From Thalassotalea litorea (GTDB lineage: Bacteria; Pseudomonadota; Gammaproteobacteria; Enterobacterales; Alteromonadaceae): 64,000 nucleotides of DNA. Below the pieces are notes generated by a model, which was not told the origin of the DNA, searched no databases, and was given only the letters and a program-made list of their open reading frames with translations. Location of the stretch: the NCBI RefSeq assembly GCF_005843925.1, contig NZ_VCBC01000008.1, positions 124,001-188,000 of the forward strand, in the 5' to 3' direction. Positions within the stretch are counted from its first letter, which is position 1. Every line of letters starts with the position of its first letter. Of the stretch, positions 16,667-26,110 are shown in pieces. Position numbers and translations under genes: made by a program.

Positions 16667-18841
16667 TTATTTCGGTGCGATTAATCCACGACGCTCTAAC
16701 AAGTGGATCGGATCAGGCTCCTGACCACGAAAGCGCTTGTACATGATCATTGGATCTTCGGTACCACCGGATTCCAGTACGTTTTTGCGATAAGACGTTG
16801 CAGTGTCTTGATCGAAAATGCCTTTTTCCTCAAATACTTTCCAGGTATCGGCATCAAAAATATTTGACCAGATGTAACCATAGTATCCCGAGGAATAACC
16901 GCCGGCGAAGATGTGTGAGAAGTACGTTGTGCGATAACGAGGTGCGATTTCATTGATCAAGCCGATATTTGCCATGGCGTCAGCTTCAAATTTATCGGCA
17001 TCTTGCTCTTCAGCGGTCTCTAACGTGTGCCATTTCAAATCAAGCAGGGCGGCGGCCATATATTCAGTGGTGGCAAAACCCTGATTAAATTTGCCAGAGG
17101 CCTGGATCTTCTCAACCATTTCCATCGGGATCACTTCACCGGTTTGATAGTGTTTTGCAAACTGCGCTAACACCTGTGGCTCTGTCATCCAGTTTTCCAT
17201 GACTTGCGAAGGGTACTCAACGTAATCACGCGGTAATGAGGTACCGGTCAAAGAACGGTAATAACCATCCGACAGTAAACCTTGAATGGCATGGCCGAAT
17301 TCATGGAATAAGGTGGATGCCTGATCGAAGGTAAGCAATACTGGCTCATCACCAATCGGTGCAGGGTAATTTAAAACGTTGTAGATAATCGGTTGAACAT
17401 CGTCGCCGTACATTTTGTATTGCTTACGGAAAGAGCTCATCCAGGCGCCACCACGCTTAGAAGCGCGAACATAAAAGTCAGTCATGTAGACACCGACAGA
17501 AGAACCATCTTTATCGAATACTTCATAAGTCGTAACGTCTGGATGATATTTCGGCAGATCATTACGCTCTTTGAAGGTCACACCCCAAAGTTTTTCTGCG
17601 GTATAGAAAACCCCTTGCATGGTATTGTCTAACGAGAAATAGGGTTTGGTGGCTTCTTCGTCGAGGTCGTATTTTTGTTTACGAACTTTCTCTGAGTAAT
17701 ACCACCAGTCCCAGGCTTCTAATTTAAAGTCTGCACCAGTCGATTCCGCGAAAGTTTGCATGTCCGAAACTTCCTGCTTAGCTCGCGCTAAAGACGCAGG
17801 CCAGACTTTATCCAATAAGCCATAAACATTTTCAGGGGTTTTTGCCATCGCATTTTCAAGCACGTAATGGGCATGAGTGTCATAGCCGAGTACCTGAGCA
17901 CGTTGATAACGAAGGGACGCCATTTTCGAGGCGATTTTCTTATTATCATTGGCGTTGTCATTATCGCCACGATGGGTATAGGCGTAGAATAATTGCTCAC
18001 GCAATTCTCGATTGGTTGAGTAGGTTAAAAACGGGTAGAAGCTTGGACGATGTGTGGTAAATACCCACTTACCTTCATGGCCTCGGTCTGTTGCCGTTTT
18101 CGCCGCAGCTGCAACAATACCTTCCGGTAAACCATCAAGTTTGGCTTTGTCGTCAATCACCAATTCAAAATCATTGGTTTCGTTTAACAGGTTCTCGCCA
18201 AACTGGATACTCAACTTGGAAAGTTGCTCATTTAAATCACGTAACGTTGCTTTGTCTTCGGCGTTAAGGTTGGCACCGCCGCGAACAAACCCTTTGTAGG
18301 TTTTTTCTAAAAGCGTCTTTTGTTCGGTGTTTAATTCTAACGTATCTCTTTGCTCATACACCGCGTTGACGCGCTTAAACAAATCTTCATTCAAGTACAC
18401 ATCGTCAGACAGTTTTGACAGTTTTGGAGAGATCTCTTTCGAGATGGCCTGCATCTCTGGTGTTGACATTGAGCCAATCAAACCGTAAAAAACATTGGTG
18501 ACCTTAGTGAGTAATTCGCCGCTTTTTTCCATGGCTTCAATAGTGTTATCAAACGTCGGTGCGTCGCTATTATTGGCGATGGTTAGAATTTCGGCTTTTT
18601 GCTCTGCAATGCCTTTTTCCAGAGCTGGCATATAGTGATCAATTTTGATTTTTTCAAACGGCGCGATGCCAAACGGCGTGTCATATTCCGAATAGAAAGG
18701 ATTGCTCATTTCCTGGTTGTCACTGCTTTGTGCGACTTGTTCAGTCGTGGCGGACTGATTGCTGGCCTGGTCTTTGTTTTCAGACTGACAACCTGCTAGG
18801 GCAATCGCCAGAGCAATGGGCGTTAACAGATGTTTTTTCAT
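16667..18841 (-). CDS. dcp: M3-family peptidyl-dipeptidase Dcp, lipoprotein form
   Basis: This 724-residue zinc metallopeptidase has the thermolysin-type motif FHEFGHAIQGLLS (HEFGH at 513-517), and its overall length and C-terminal FRGQEPDPIHLLERRGL segment are those of Dcp. Dcp removes C-terminal dipeptides from oligopeptides. The N-terminus is a lipoprotein signal (ALAGC, Cys18), so it should be anchored in the envelope and act in the periplasm, whereas E. coli Dcp is mainly soluble. A polar Ser/Gln-rich linker follows the cysteine. The gene is monocistronic with a strong terminator. Confidence 0.9.
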   Translation of the reverse strand: MKKHLLTPIALAIALAGCQSENKDQASNQSATTEQVAQSSDNQEMSNPFYSEYDTPFGIAPFEKIKIDHYMPALEKGIAEQKAEILTIANNSDAPTFDNTIEAMEKSGELLTKVTNVFYGLIGSMSTPEMQAISKEISPKLSKLSDDVYLNEDLFKRVNAVYEQRDTLELNTEQKTLLEKTYKGFVRGGANLNAEDKATLRDLNEQLSKLSIQFGENLLNETNDFELVIDDKAKLDGLPEGIVAAAAKTATDRGHEGKWVFTTHRPSFYPFLTYSTNRELREQLFYAYTHRGDNDNANDNKKIASKMASLRYQRAQVLGYDTHAHYVLENAMAKTPENVYGLLDKVWPASLARAKQEVSDMQTFAESTGADFKLEAWDWWYYSEKVRKQKYDLDEEATKPYFSLDNTMQGVFYTAEKLWGVTFKERNDLPKYHPDVTTYEVFDKDGSSVGVYMTDFYVRASKRGGAWMSSFRKQYKMYGDDVQPIIYNVLNYPAPIGDEPVLLTFDQASTLFHEFGHAIQGLLSDGYYRSLTGTSLPRDYVEYPSQVMENWMTEPQVLAQFAKHYQTGEVIPMEMVEKIQASGKFNQGFATTEYMAAALLDLKWHTLETAEEQDADKFEADAMANIGLINEIAPRYRTTYFSHIFAGGYSSGYYGYIWSNIFDADTWKVFEEKGIFDQDTATSYRKNVLESGGTEDPMIMYKRFRGQEPDPIHLLERRGLIAPK

Positions 18842-19192
18842 ATCTCTTCCTGTTCTATTTTCAAGTCAATTTTTCGGGCACATAGGATTGCGCGTTATCC
18901 CTTTCTATCACAGACTAACTGTGACACACCGCGTTTCGACAGCTTAGATGCTGCGGGTGTAAAGGATTTATTTAACTCACTGTTTTATCGTATCCATTGC
19001 TATTTGTAAATTGATTTGTCGGCCGGATTCTGGCAATAGTGTTACGAAATGATTCCACTTAGAGGTATGATAAGCAAAGCGTAGGTCGGTGCACAGGCCA
19101 TACCATGATGCCCAGTGAACGGTTTGCCTTAGGTATACGTATTCCTTCATCGTATCGGGTACTTTTATTACCAAGTAAGAGGGGTTATTTGT
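18842..19192. other. Gene-free intergenic region
   Basis: This is about 350 bases between two divergent genes. Short open frames exist on both strands, but none has a ribosome binding site together with a protein-like composition. The only useful signal is an AAGAGGGG ribosome binding site near 19177-19183 serving the bicupin gene. Confidence 0.5.
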
Positions 19193-19843
19193 TTGTTAAA
19201 TTTAGATCGCACAGTTCGCCTGGCCATAAATACTGCGGCCATGGATTGGGAGGCATCGCCGGCTCACGGTGTGTATCGCAAGAAGCTGGAACGGGAAGGA
19301 GTCGAAAGTGGATTAACGACCAGTGTCGTTAAATATGATGAAAATACCGCATTTGCACCGCATCCTCACCCCCATGGCGAGGAAATTTTTGTTCTCGATG
19401 GCGTTTTTGAAGATGAACATGGACAGTATCCGAAAGGGTCATATTTTAGAAATCCTCCAGGCAGTTCCCATGCTCCGAAAAGCCCCCAAGGGTGTGAGTT
19501 ATTTGTTAAGCTCAATCAATTTCAGCAAGGCGACACTGCTCAGGTACATATCGAAACGGCTAAGCAGCCCTGGCGGCCCGGATTGGTTGATGGTTTGTCG
19601 GTTATGCCATTACATTCCTTCACAACTGAACACACGGCGCTAGTGCGCTGGCAACCGGGCACACATTTCCAGCCCCATGTGCACCCAGGCGGCGAAGAAA
19701 TCTTTGTTCTTGACGGTGTGTTCGAAGATGAGTTTGGTCAATACCCCAAAGGTACATGGTTGCGTAGCCCGCCATACTCAAAACACAATCCTTTTTCAGA
19801 GCAAGGCTGCATTATTTTCGTAAAGACGGGTTATATGGGGTAG
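19193..19843 (+). CDS. Bicupin protein (ChrR-like cupin pair)
   Basis: The 216-residue protein consists of two near-identical cupin domains. The first holds HPHPHGEEIFVLDGVFEDE and the second HVHPGGEEIFVLDGVFEDE, each followed by GQYPKG and a later conserved His (SSHAP and SKHNP). These His/Glu sets are the usual cupin metal ligands. The family relates to the ChrR-type cupin_7 domain of zinc-binding anti-sigma factors, but no ECF sigma gene is adjacent. A dioxygenase or metal-binding storage role is equally possible. It starts at a TTG (19193), supported by the AAGAGGGG ribosome binding site nine bases upstream. Its 3' end overlaps the convergent acyltransferase gene by 32 bases. Confidence 0.8.
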   Translation: MLNLDRTVRLAINTAAMDWEASPAHGVYRKKLEREGVESGLTTSVVKYDENTAFAPHPHPHGEEIFVLDGVFEDEHGQYPKGSYFRNPPGSSHAPKSPQGCELFVKLNQFQQGDTAQVHIETAKQPWRPGLVDGLSVMPLHSFTTEHTALVRWQPGTHFQPHVHPGGEEIFVLDGVFEDEFGQYPKGTWLRSPPYSKHNPFSEQGCIIFVKTGYMG

Positions 19844-20912
19844 GGACGCTCTTTGATGGTATCAAAGGCTTGATTGCCGCCGCCGGATTGCCGATGGCAT
19901 CGGCCGTTTTGACCGGGCGTTTTGGGCGACGTAGACGTTTTGGTAAAAAGCGGTTTCGTAACCATTCATTGCTGCGTTTTTCAAGCAAGTAATACGAGAC
20001 AATGGAGCATAACCCGCAGGCAGTAACAACGAGTGCCGCGACAAATATGCTTTGCCAACTAAAGGTATCCATACTGAACACAATACGGTCTACGCCATGA
20101 ACGAGATAGGGGTGGAATAGATAGAGTGAATAGCTGGCATCGCCTAACAAAATTAGCCATAGGGGAAATCTGATGTTTGTCGTGCCCCATAACATCAGGC
20201 ACACAACGGCAATTGCCGGTAGACCAAAAGAGAGGAAACGGATCCCATTTCGGTCGATAAAAAACATCGACGTAACAATCACCAATGCCAACGCTAAAGA
20301 CAAATAACTTGCCGCTTTGCTAACCTGCCAATGATGAGTATTTTTCCAGAGTGTGTAAATGGCCATGCCGTAGACAAACTCAAGCAAAATGGTATCCGTA
20401 TAAAATTGGTAAAACAGGCTACTCGATTTCGTTAGCTGACCGATGCAAATACAGAACACCAGCAGGCATGCGCAAATGGCACTGGCGTGAACTTTTGAAA
20501 TACGCAAGCTGATGGCAAAAACCACATAGAAAAACATCTCATAATTTAACGTCCAACCCAGCTTTAATACCGGAGCGATTTCACCACTGGCGTTTTGATA
20601 TGGAATAAAGAGAAGTGATTTGAGCAGTTCTATGAGTGAACCAGGTTCAGAAGAGACAAGAGTCGGAATGTAGTTACCAATTACGAACACACCTATGGTA
20701 CCTACATAATATAAGGGCAATACTCGAAACACTCGTTTCAGGATAAAGTTATCGCTATCCCGTTCCGTGATAAAGCAAATGATGAAACCACTGACGATAA
20801 AGAAAATATCAACGCCAAATTCCCCACGGTTGATCATCGGAATATGGCTAAAAACCACCGCAAAAGCAGCTAAAGCGCGGAGTACCTGCAGGGAGTCTAA
20901 TTTATTAGTCAC
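19812..20912 (-). CDS. Acyltransferase_3 (OafA/YrhL-type) membrane O-acyltransferase
   Basis: The 366-residue integral membrane protein has about ten transmembrane helices. It begins with the family motif SLQVLRALAAFAVVFSHIP, in which the Arg and His are the conserved catalytic-site residues, followed by GEFGVDIFFIVSGFIICF. Such enzymes transfer acetyl or other acyl groups from the cytoplasm to cell-surface sugars such as O-antigen, exopolysaccharide or Nod factors. There are no polysaccharide genes beside it, so the acceptor is unknown. The last 40 residues are basic and hydrophilic, probably a cytoplasmic tail. The gene overlaps the 3' end of the bicupin gene. Confidence 0.85.
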   Translation of the reverse strand: MTNKLDSLQVLRALAAFAVVFSHIPMINRGEFGVDIFFIVSGFIICFITERDSDNFILKRVFRVLPLYYVGTIGVFVIGNYIPTLVSSEPGSLIELLKSLLFIPYQNASGEIAPVLKLGWTLNYEMFFYVVFAISLRISKVHASAICACLLVFCICIGQLTKSSSLFYQFYTDTILLEFVYGMAIYTLWKNTHHWQVSKAASYLSLALALVIVTSMFFIDRNGIRFLSFGLPAIAVVCLMLWGTTNIRFPLWLILLGDASYSLYLFHPYLVHGVDRIVFSMDTFSWQSIFVAALVVTACGLCSIVSYYLLEKRSNEWLRNRFLPKRLRRPKRPVKTADAIGNPAAAIKPLIPSKSVPTPYNPSLRK

Positions 20913-21383
20913 GTGTTACTCGCAATATAGGATTTAAAAATTTGCGACATTCAATCCCTGAATTTTTGTACGTTCGAGATTTAAAATGCCAACAAAGCCG
21001 ACAAAATTAATTTGCTACTGATAAACACTTAAGGAAAGTCGTGTTGAGTCCGTTAACACTAAAAGCAGGCAATGGCACAAAGTGCATTGTTAAAACTAGT
21101 GAATAATTTAACTATAGAGTATGTCGACAAAATTCCTATTGATGAGCGAAAAAATAATCTGAAAGTATGGCGCATTGATAATACATCTTTCACATGCAAC
21201 GAAAATAATCTTACGAATAGCAAAAACAGGGTGGGCAAAACGTGAATGTGCAACGAACAGTCAGCTTGGGAATTATGCAGGTAGATTGATATACGCGTTG
21301 AGAGTAATACTCGAACCGAAAAACACAAACACGCTTGTTTGCCGGCTCGGGGCTTATTGGTCAGTCATTTGACGGGAATTCAT
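20913..21383. other. Intergenic region with one doubtful short frame
   Basis: This is about 470 bases between the acyltransferase gene start and the stop of the lacI-type gene. A plus-strand frame at 21072-21245 could encode a 57-residue hydrophilic peptide (MAQSALLKLVNNLTIEYVDK at its start). It has only a weak ribosome binding site and no recognisable relative. No terminator with a T-run, repeat or RNA gene is evident. Base composition is AT-rich. Confidence 0.3.
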
Positions 21384-22388
21384 TTACCTTCTTGCACAAG
21401 AGGCGCGTTTAACCAGACGAGGTAAGTATTTCCCTTTAGTGGTCGAGGCATCTGTTGCATCTGATGATACTCGTTGTAATGCCATTTGGGCCGCCTGTTT
21501 GGCCATGGTATGTATTGGATAATGCATCGTGGTGAGTTTAGGGCGAGTGTAGCTGGCCAGAATGACATCATCAAAACCGATCACAGAAATGTCTTCCGGT
21601 ACCCGATAACCATTATCTTCCAAAGTGCTGATGGCCCCGGATGCCATCGCATCGTTGTATACAAACAACGCGGAAAAACGATGTCCTTCCGTTAATAGTT
21701 GCTGTGCCGCGATTTCACCGCCTTGTTGATTCGGTGCGCCAAAGCTTACCGGAATCGCAGCATTATTCACGCCTTGCTCTGCCAGGCATTCTTTAAATCC
21801 ATGCAAACGCAGTCGTGGATCTTCAATCTCATATTCGCTCGATATACAGGCGAAGCGGTTGTGACCCAACGCAAGAAAATGACGAGCGGCAATTCGCCCA
21901 CCTTCGATATTATCCAGCCAGACACAACGTTCTATGGTCTCTGGGACTAGCCGGTCAATTAGGATCAAACCCGAATGCAGAGCCATTAAATCTTGTAATT
22001 TCTTACTGGAAATGTGTTTTGAATGCATGACGATGGCGTCACAGTTGCGATCCAACAAGACATTTAATGCGCTCAGCTCCGATTCTTCACTCCCCATGCC
22101 CGTACTCAGCAGAAGTTGCAGATTGTTTTCTTTGGCGACGTTATCAACGCCACTGGCAAGTGCTGCAAAAAATGGATCGGTCAGCTCTGGGATGACAACG
22201 CCTAAGGTTGCACTTTTTTGGGTGACTAGAGCTCTTGCGTTAGCATTAGGGCGGTACCCAAGTTGTTGCATCGCACGTGTGACACGATCACGGGTTTGTG
22301 CATTTACCTTATCCCCTTGATTTATTACCCGAGAGACAGTGGCAATGGAAACACCAGCAACTTTTGCGACATCCTTAATATTAGCCAT
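21384..22388 (-). CDS. LacI-family (GalR-like) transcriptional repressor
   Basis: The 334-residue regulator has the LacI helix-turn-helix at its start (MANIKDVAKVAGVSIATVSR, then the hinge helix NANARALVTQKS). A periplasmic-binding-protein-like effector domain of the type 1 fold follows (60-330) and includes the conserved GFDD segment. It is divergent from galT-galK, with about 155 bases between starts. Palindromes of the LacI class lie beside each start (22393-22402 and 22498-22511). By context it most likely represses galTK and itself until a galactose-related inducer appears. It could also control other genes of the agar locus, but no further site of this type was found. Confidence 0.9.
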   Translation of the reverse strand: MANIKDVAKVAGVSIATVSRVINQGDKVNAQTRDRVTRAMQQLGYRPNANARALVTQKSATLGVVIPELTDPFFAALASGVDNVAKENNLQLLLSTGMGSEESELSALNVLLDRNCDAIVMHSKHISSKKLQDLMALHSGLILIDRLVPETIERCVWLDNIEGGRIAARHFLALGHNRFACISSEYEIEDPRLRLHGFKECLAEQGVNNAAIPVSFGAPNQQGGEIAAQQLLTEGHRFSALFVYNDAMASGAISTLEDNGYRVPEDISVIGFDDVILASYTRPKLTTMHYPIHTMAKQAAQMALQRVSSDATDASTTKGKYLPRLVKRASCARR

Positions 22389-22392
22389 AATG

Positions 22393-22402
22393 AAAACGTT
22401 TT
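22393..22402. promoter_or_regulatory. Candidate LacI-type operator near the lacI start
   Basis: AAAACGTTTT is a perfect palindrome with the central CG typical of LacI-family sites. It lies five bases upstream of the regulator's own ATG, which suggests autoregulation. Confidence 0.5.
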
Positions 22403-22497
22403 AAATTGAGCGGTTATGGAAAAACATACCTAATCATAAGTATTTTCGCCATTGTTGGCTAGTTTAATAATATATTTATGGCTATTGTGATTATTTA

Positions 22498-22511
22498 TGT
22501 AAACGTTTACA
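22498..22511. promoter_or_regulatory. LacI-type operator in front of galT
   Basis: TGTAAACGTTTACA is a perfect 14-bp palindrome with a central CG, the classic form of a LacI/GalR-family operator. It lies 33 bases upstream of the galT ATG, where bound repressor would block transcription. Confidence 0.8.
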
Positions 22512-22543
22512 CTTTTGCCTAATGATAACTAATGGAAGCCATT

Positions 22544-23584
22544 ATGACCGATATTTTTGATCCAACAGAGCATCCTCATCGCCGTTTTAATCCGTTAATT
22601 GGTGAATGGGTACTGGTTTCTCCCCACCGGGCGAAACGTCCATGGCAAGGCCAGGTAGAGCCTGCCGCTGAGGAAGTTCGTCCAGCGTATGACGAATCTT
22701 GTTATTTATGTGCGGGCAATACGCGCATCAATGGCGAAGTGAATGAGCAATACCAAGGCACCTACGTATTTGACAATGACTTTGCGGCGCTCAAAGAAGA
22801 TACCCCTGTGGCAGCAACGGACGATCCATTGTTTAAAATGCAAACCGAGCAAGGCAAGAGCCGAGTCATCTGTTTTAGTGATGACCACAGTAAAACATTA
22901 CCGCAATTATCGGTAACTAAGCTTCAGAAGGTAGTGAAAACCTGGCAGCAACAATGTCAGGAGCTTGGTCAAACGTTTCAGTCGGTACAGGTATTTGAAA
23001 ACAAAGGCGCGATGATGGGCTGCTCGAATCCGCATCCCCATGGTCAGATCTGGGCACAGACGCAACTACCAACATTGGTAAGTAAAAAGCAAAACGCGCA
23101 ACTTGAGTATTGGCAGACTAACCAGAGTAATCTGCTGCTGGACTATGTTGCACGGGAGATTGAAGCGAAAGAACGAGTCGTCGTTAGTAATGACGACTGG
23201 GTTGTCGTGGTTCCTTATTGGGCGGCCTGGCCGTTCGAAACCTTATTGCTGCCAAGGTTCAACATACAACGAATGACGGATTTAACGACCATGCAGACAT
23301 TGAGTCTGGCCGATATTCTTAAACAAATTACCACCCGCTACGATAATTTGTTTCAGTGTTCATTTCCTTATTCCATGGGCTGGCATGGCGCGCCTTATGA
23401 TGGCGATGCGCACCCAGAGTGGACATTACACGCAAGTTTCTTACCACCGTTATTGCGCAGCGCGACGGTGAAAAAATTTATGGTGGGCTATGAAATGATG
23501 GCCGAAGCCCAACGAGACCTTACCGCAGAACAAGCCGCTGAACGTTTACGCAATGTCAGCGCTACGCACTACAAGGAGTCCTAA
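22544..23584 (+). CDS. galT: Galactose-1-phosphate uridylyltransferase
   Basis: GalT exchanges UMP between UDP-glucose and galactose-1-phosphate in the Leloir pathway. The 346-residue protein matches E. coli GalT throughout. It has [20 protein letters not shown] near the start, the zinc-binding CYLCAGN pair and the active-site NPHPHGQIW, in which the second His of the HPH is uridylylated. The ATG at 22544 is preferred to one four codons earlier because GGAAG precedes it at proper spacing and it matches the family start. It is the first gene of a galT-galK operon, with two bases between genes. Here it would process D-galactose released from agar. Confidence 0.95.
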   Translation: MTDIFDPTEHPHRRFNPLIGEWVLVSPHRAKRPWQGQVEPAAEEVRPAYDESCYLCAGNTRINGEVNEQYQGTYVFDNDFAALKEDTPVAATDDPLFKMQTEQGKSRVICFSDDHSKTLPQLSVTKLQKVVKTWQQQCQELGQTFQSVQVFENKGAMMGCSNPHPHGQIWAQTQLPTLVSKKQNAQLEYWQTNQSNLLLDYVAREIEAKERVVVSNDDWVVVVPYWAAWPFETLLLPRFNIQRMTDLTTMQTLSLADILKQITTRYDNLFQCSFPYSMGWHGAPYDGDAHPEWTLHASFLPPLLRSATVKKFMVGYEMMAEAQRDLTAEQAAERLRNVSATHYKES

Positions 23585-23586
23585 TT

Positions 23587-24729
23587 GTGAAATTAAAAGA
23601 ACAAGCAAGTCAGTATTTTCAACAACAATTTTCGGTAAGCAGCGAATTGGTTTGTTATGCACCGGGTCGTGTCAATGTGATAGGCGATCATACCGATTAC
23701 AATGACGGCTTCGTGTTACCGGCGGCCATCAATTATGGAACGGCTATTGCCGCATCAAAACGCGATGATAATAAGGTTGTTGTCTATGCCCATGACTGTG
23801 AGCAACAAACAACGGAATTCTCGCTCGATGATATTCAGTTTGATGACCAGTATATGTGGAGTAATTATGTCCGCGGTACGATCAAAATGTTGCAACAAAA
23901 ATTTCCCCAATTAGGTGGTGCAACATTGGCGGTTACCGGTAATGTGCCGCAAGGCGCTGGGCTAAGCTCTTCGGCAAGTTTTGAAATCGCGATTTTAAAT
24001 ACGTTTGCGCAACTATACTCGCTGTCACTTGATGGCATTGAAGCCGCGCTTTTAGGCCAAAAAGCGGAGAATCAGTTTGTCGGTTGTAACTGTGGCATCA
24101 TGGATCAGTTGATTTCGGCGATGGGACAAAAATCCAATGCGATGTTGCTCGATTGTCGCGCATTAACGTTTGAAGATGCCCCAATTCCGGCAGGGTTTTC
24201 ATTTGTGATTGTTAATTCTAACGTCAAACGCGGTTTAGTGGATAGTGAATACAACTTGCGCCGAGAGCAGTGCGAAGCGGTTGCAAAACATTTTAACGTG
24301 CAAGCACTACGTGATTTAACCATGGAACAATTACAGTCTGAGCAGGCCAATCTATCTGAGGTTGAATATCGTCGTGCTCGTCATGTGATAAGTGAAAATG
24401 ACCGCACGTTAGCGGCGCTGGCAGCGTTAAAAACCAATGACATTGCTACCATGAGTAAGCTGATGATGGCGTCACACCTGTCATTAAAAGACGATTTTGA
24501 AGTGACCACGCCAGAAATGGACGCGTTAGTTGAGATTATTGCTAAGGTGCTTGGCAATAAAGGCGGTACCCGCATGACCGGTGGTGGCTTTGGCGGTTGT
24601 GTGGTCGCGTTGGCGCCAACGGAGTTGGTGGAACCCATCAAGGTTGCAATTACCAATCAATATCAACAGCGTTCAGGTCTTGAAGCGGATATCTATGTGT
24701 GTACGGCAGAGCAGGGCGCATTTCGCTAA
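23587..24729 (+). CDS. galK: Galactokinase
   Basis: The 380-residue GHMP kinase phosphorylates D-galactose at C1. It has the galactokinase signature GRVNVIGDHTDYNDGFVLP (the usual GEHTDY has Asp for Glu here), the ATP loop PQGAGLSSSASFE and the C-terminal GGTRMTGGGFGGC. It starts at GTG 23587, two bases after galT, with an AGGAG ribosome binding site inside the galT end. A strong terminator follows. No galE or galM is present in the window, so these must lie elsewhere. Confidence 0.95.
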   Translation: MKLKEQASQYFQQQFSVSSELVCYAPGRVNVIGDHTDYNDGFVLPAAINYGTAIAASKRDDNKVVVYAHDCEQQTTEFSLDDIQFDDQYMWSNYVRGTIKMLQQKFPQLGGATLAVTGNVPQGAGLSSSASFEIAILNTFAQLYSLSLDGIEAALLGQKAENQFVGCNCGIMDQLISAMGQKSNAMLLDCRALTFEDAPIPAGFSFVIVNSNVKRGLVDSEYNLRREQCEAVAKHFNVQALRDLTMEQLQSEQANLSEVEYRRARHVISENDRTLAALAALKTNDIATMSKLMMASHLSLKDDFEVTTPEMDALVEIIAKVLGNKGGTRMTGGGFGGCVVALAPTELVEPIKVAITNQYQQRSGLEADIYVCTAEQGAFR

Positions 24730-24756
24730 GCGCAGCTAGCAATTGTCTATAACTTT

Positions 24757-24798
24757 ATAAAGAACAATCTATTGAGGCATCGATGGATTGTTCTTTAT
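24757..24798 (+). terminator. Terminator of galTK
   Basis: An 11-bp perfect stem (24759-24769 with 24786-24796) lies about 28 bases past the galK stop. The right arm ends in TTCTTTATT, which is T-rich, though the run is short. Confidence 0.65.
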
Positions 24799-24912
24799 TC
24801 CTCGCCTTAAAATCTATTTTTACCGTCGAATTAATCATTTTCTGCTTCGCAATTTTGTGCCGAATACTCCGATTCCACCCTTATTTTCGAACTTTCTTAT
24901 TTACATTGTAGG

Positions 24913-24924
24913 ATTGTTAACAAT
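24913..24924. promoter_or_regulatory. GntR-type operator copy 1 before the anhydrogalactose operon
   Basis: ATTGTTAACAAT is a perfect 12-bp palindrome. The second copy begins 43 bases downstream, about four helical turns, so two dimers could sit on the same DNA face. Confidence 0.75.
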
Positions 24925-24955
24925 TCATCTTTACAAAACCAGTTGTCGCGTGTAA

Positions 24956-24967
24956 ATTGTTAACAAT
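24956..24967. promoter_or_regulatory. GntR-type operator copy 2 before the anhydrogalactose operon
   Basis: This is the same perfect ATTGTTAACAAT palindrome, ending 24 bases before the cycloisomerase ATG. The core GTTAAC fits the GT...AC half-site pattern of FCD-class GntR regulators, one of which is encoded at 41585-42199. Confidence 0.75.
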
Positions 24968-24991
24968 AAACTCGCTAATAAATAAATAAGA

Positions 24992-26101
24992 ATGATTACT
25001 GCGCCAAGTCAAATTTCCTCTGTCAATATTGAATATTACCAGGTGCCATTGGCTGAAGTCCTGTCCGACGCCAAGCATGGCGATCATACCCATTTTGAAA
25101 TCATTGTCTGTCGTATCATGAGCAGCGATGGCGTCGAAGGGGTTGGGTACACCTACACCGGTGGCAAGGGTGGCCGTGCGATTTATACCCTGCTAAACGA
25201 TGAGATCCGTCCACATCTTATTGGTCTTAACTGTGCAGATATCGATGCCATCTGGCATAAATTACAGTGGGACTTCCATTATGTTGGCCGTGGCGGGATT
25301 TTAAGTTTCGCCATCTCCGCCGTCGATATTGCCCTCTGGGATATCAAATGTAAGCGCTTGGGTCAGCCGCTGTGGCAAGTTGCAGGAGGTGCGAGTAATC
25401 GTACTAATTGCTATGCGGGCGGAATTGATTTGAATTTTAGTGAACAAAAATTACTCAATAACATTCAAGGCTATCTGGATCGCGGATTCGAAGCGGTGAA
25501 AATCAAAGTCGGTAAAGAAGATTACCGAGAAGATGTTGCCCGGGTCCGCGCCGTACGAGCGTTGATTGGTAATGATCGTACCTTTATGGTGGATGCCAAT
25601 TACTCGATGAGTATCGATGAGGCGATTCGTTTTGGTCATGCCATTGAAGACCAGGCAATTACCTGGTTTGAAGAGCCAACCATTCCGGATGATTATCAAG
25701 GTTATGGTAAAATCGCCGACGCGATTAGTATCCCTTTAGCGATGGGCGAAAATTTACATATTATCCACGAGTTTATTTATGCCATTGAGCAGGCCAAGCT
25801 TGGTTATCTGCAACCAGATGCGTCGAATATCGGCGGTATTACCGGCTGGCTTAAAGTTGCCGAAATGGCAAAACAGGCAAATATCCCTGTTTGTAGCCAC
25901 GGTATGCACGAATTACACGTGTCACTCATGGCTTCTCAACCGCACGCCGGTTATCTGGAAGTACATTCCTTTCCTATTGATCAATATACTAAATCTCCTC
26001 TTAGGCTTGAACAGGGAAAGGCTTGTGCTCCAGATACACCTGGTACTGGCGTCGATTTCGACCCAGTACTTCTATCACCGCATTTAATTACACAAAGTTA
26101 A
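24992..26101 (+). CDS. 3,6-anhydro-L-galactonate cycloisomerase (enolase superfamily)
   Basis: The 369-residue enzyme belongs to the mandelate racemase group of the enolase superfamily. It shows KxK (Lys170, Lys172), metal ligands Asp201, Glu227 and Glu253, and the base His303 in CSHGMHELHVSL. The N-terminal EVLSDAKHGDHTHFE and GVGYTYTGGKGG stretches strongly resemble the cycloisomerase described in agarolytic Vibrio, which opens 3,6-anhydro-L-galactonate to 2-keto-3-deoxy-L-galactonate. It leads a four-gene operon with a Zn-dehydrogenase (nine-base gap), an SDR and an aldehyde dehydrogenase. Two GntR-type operators precede it. A different acid-sugar dehydratase is possible but less likely in an agar locus. 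Confidence 0.85.
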   Translation: MITAPSQISSVNIEYYQVPLAEVLSDAKHGDHTHFEIIVCRIMSSDGVEGVGYTYTGGKGGRAIYTLLNDEIRPHLIGLNCADIDAIWHKLQWDFHYVGRGGILSFAISAVDIALWDIKCKRLGQPLWQVAGGASNRTNCYAGGIDLNFSEQKLLNNIQGYLDRGFEAVKIKVGKEDYREDVARVRAVRALIGNDRTFMVDANYSMSIDEAIRFGHAIEDQAITWFEEPTIPDDYQGYGKIADAISIPLAMGENLHIIHEFIYAIEQAKLGYLQPDASNIGGITGWLKVAEMAKQANIPVCSHGMHELHVSLMASQPHAGYLEVHSFPIDQYTKSPLRLEQGKACAPDTPGTGVDFDPVLLSPHLITQS

Positions 26102-26110
26102 GGGTTTACC

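Noticed and set aside
21059..21328. Open frame on the minus strand with hydrophobic content
   Set aside because: It has no ribosome binding site or recognisable motif and probably reflects AT-rich intergenic DNA.
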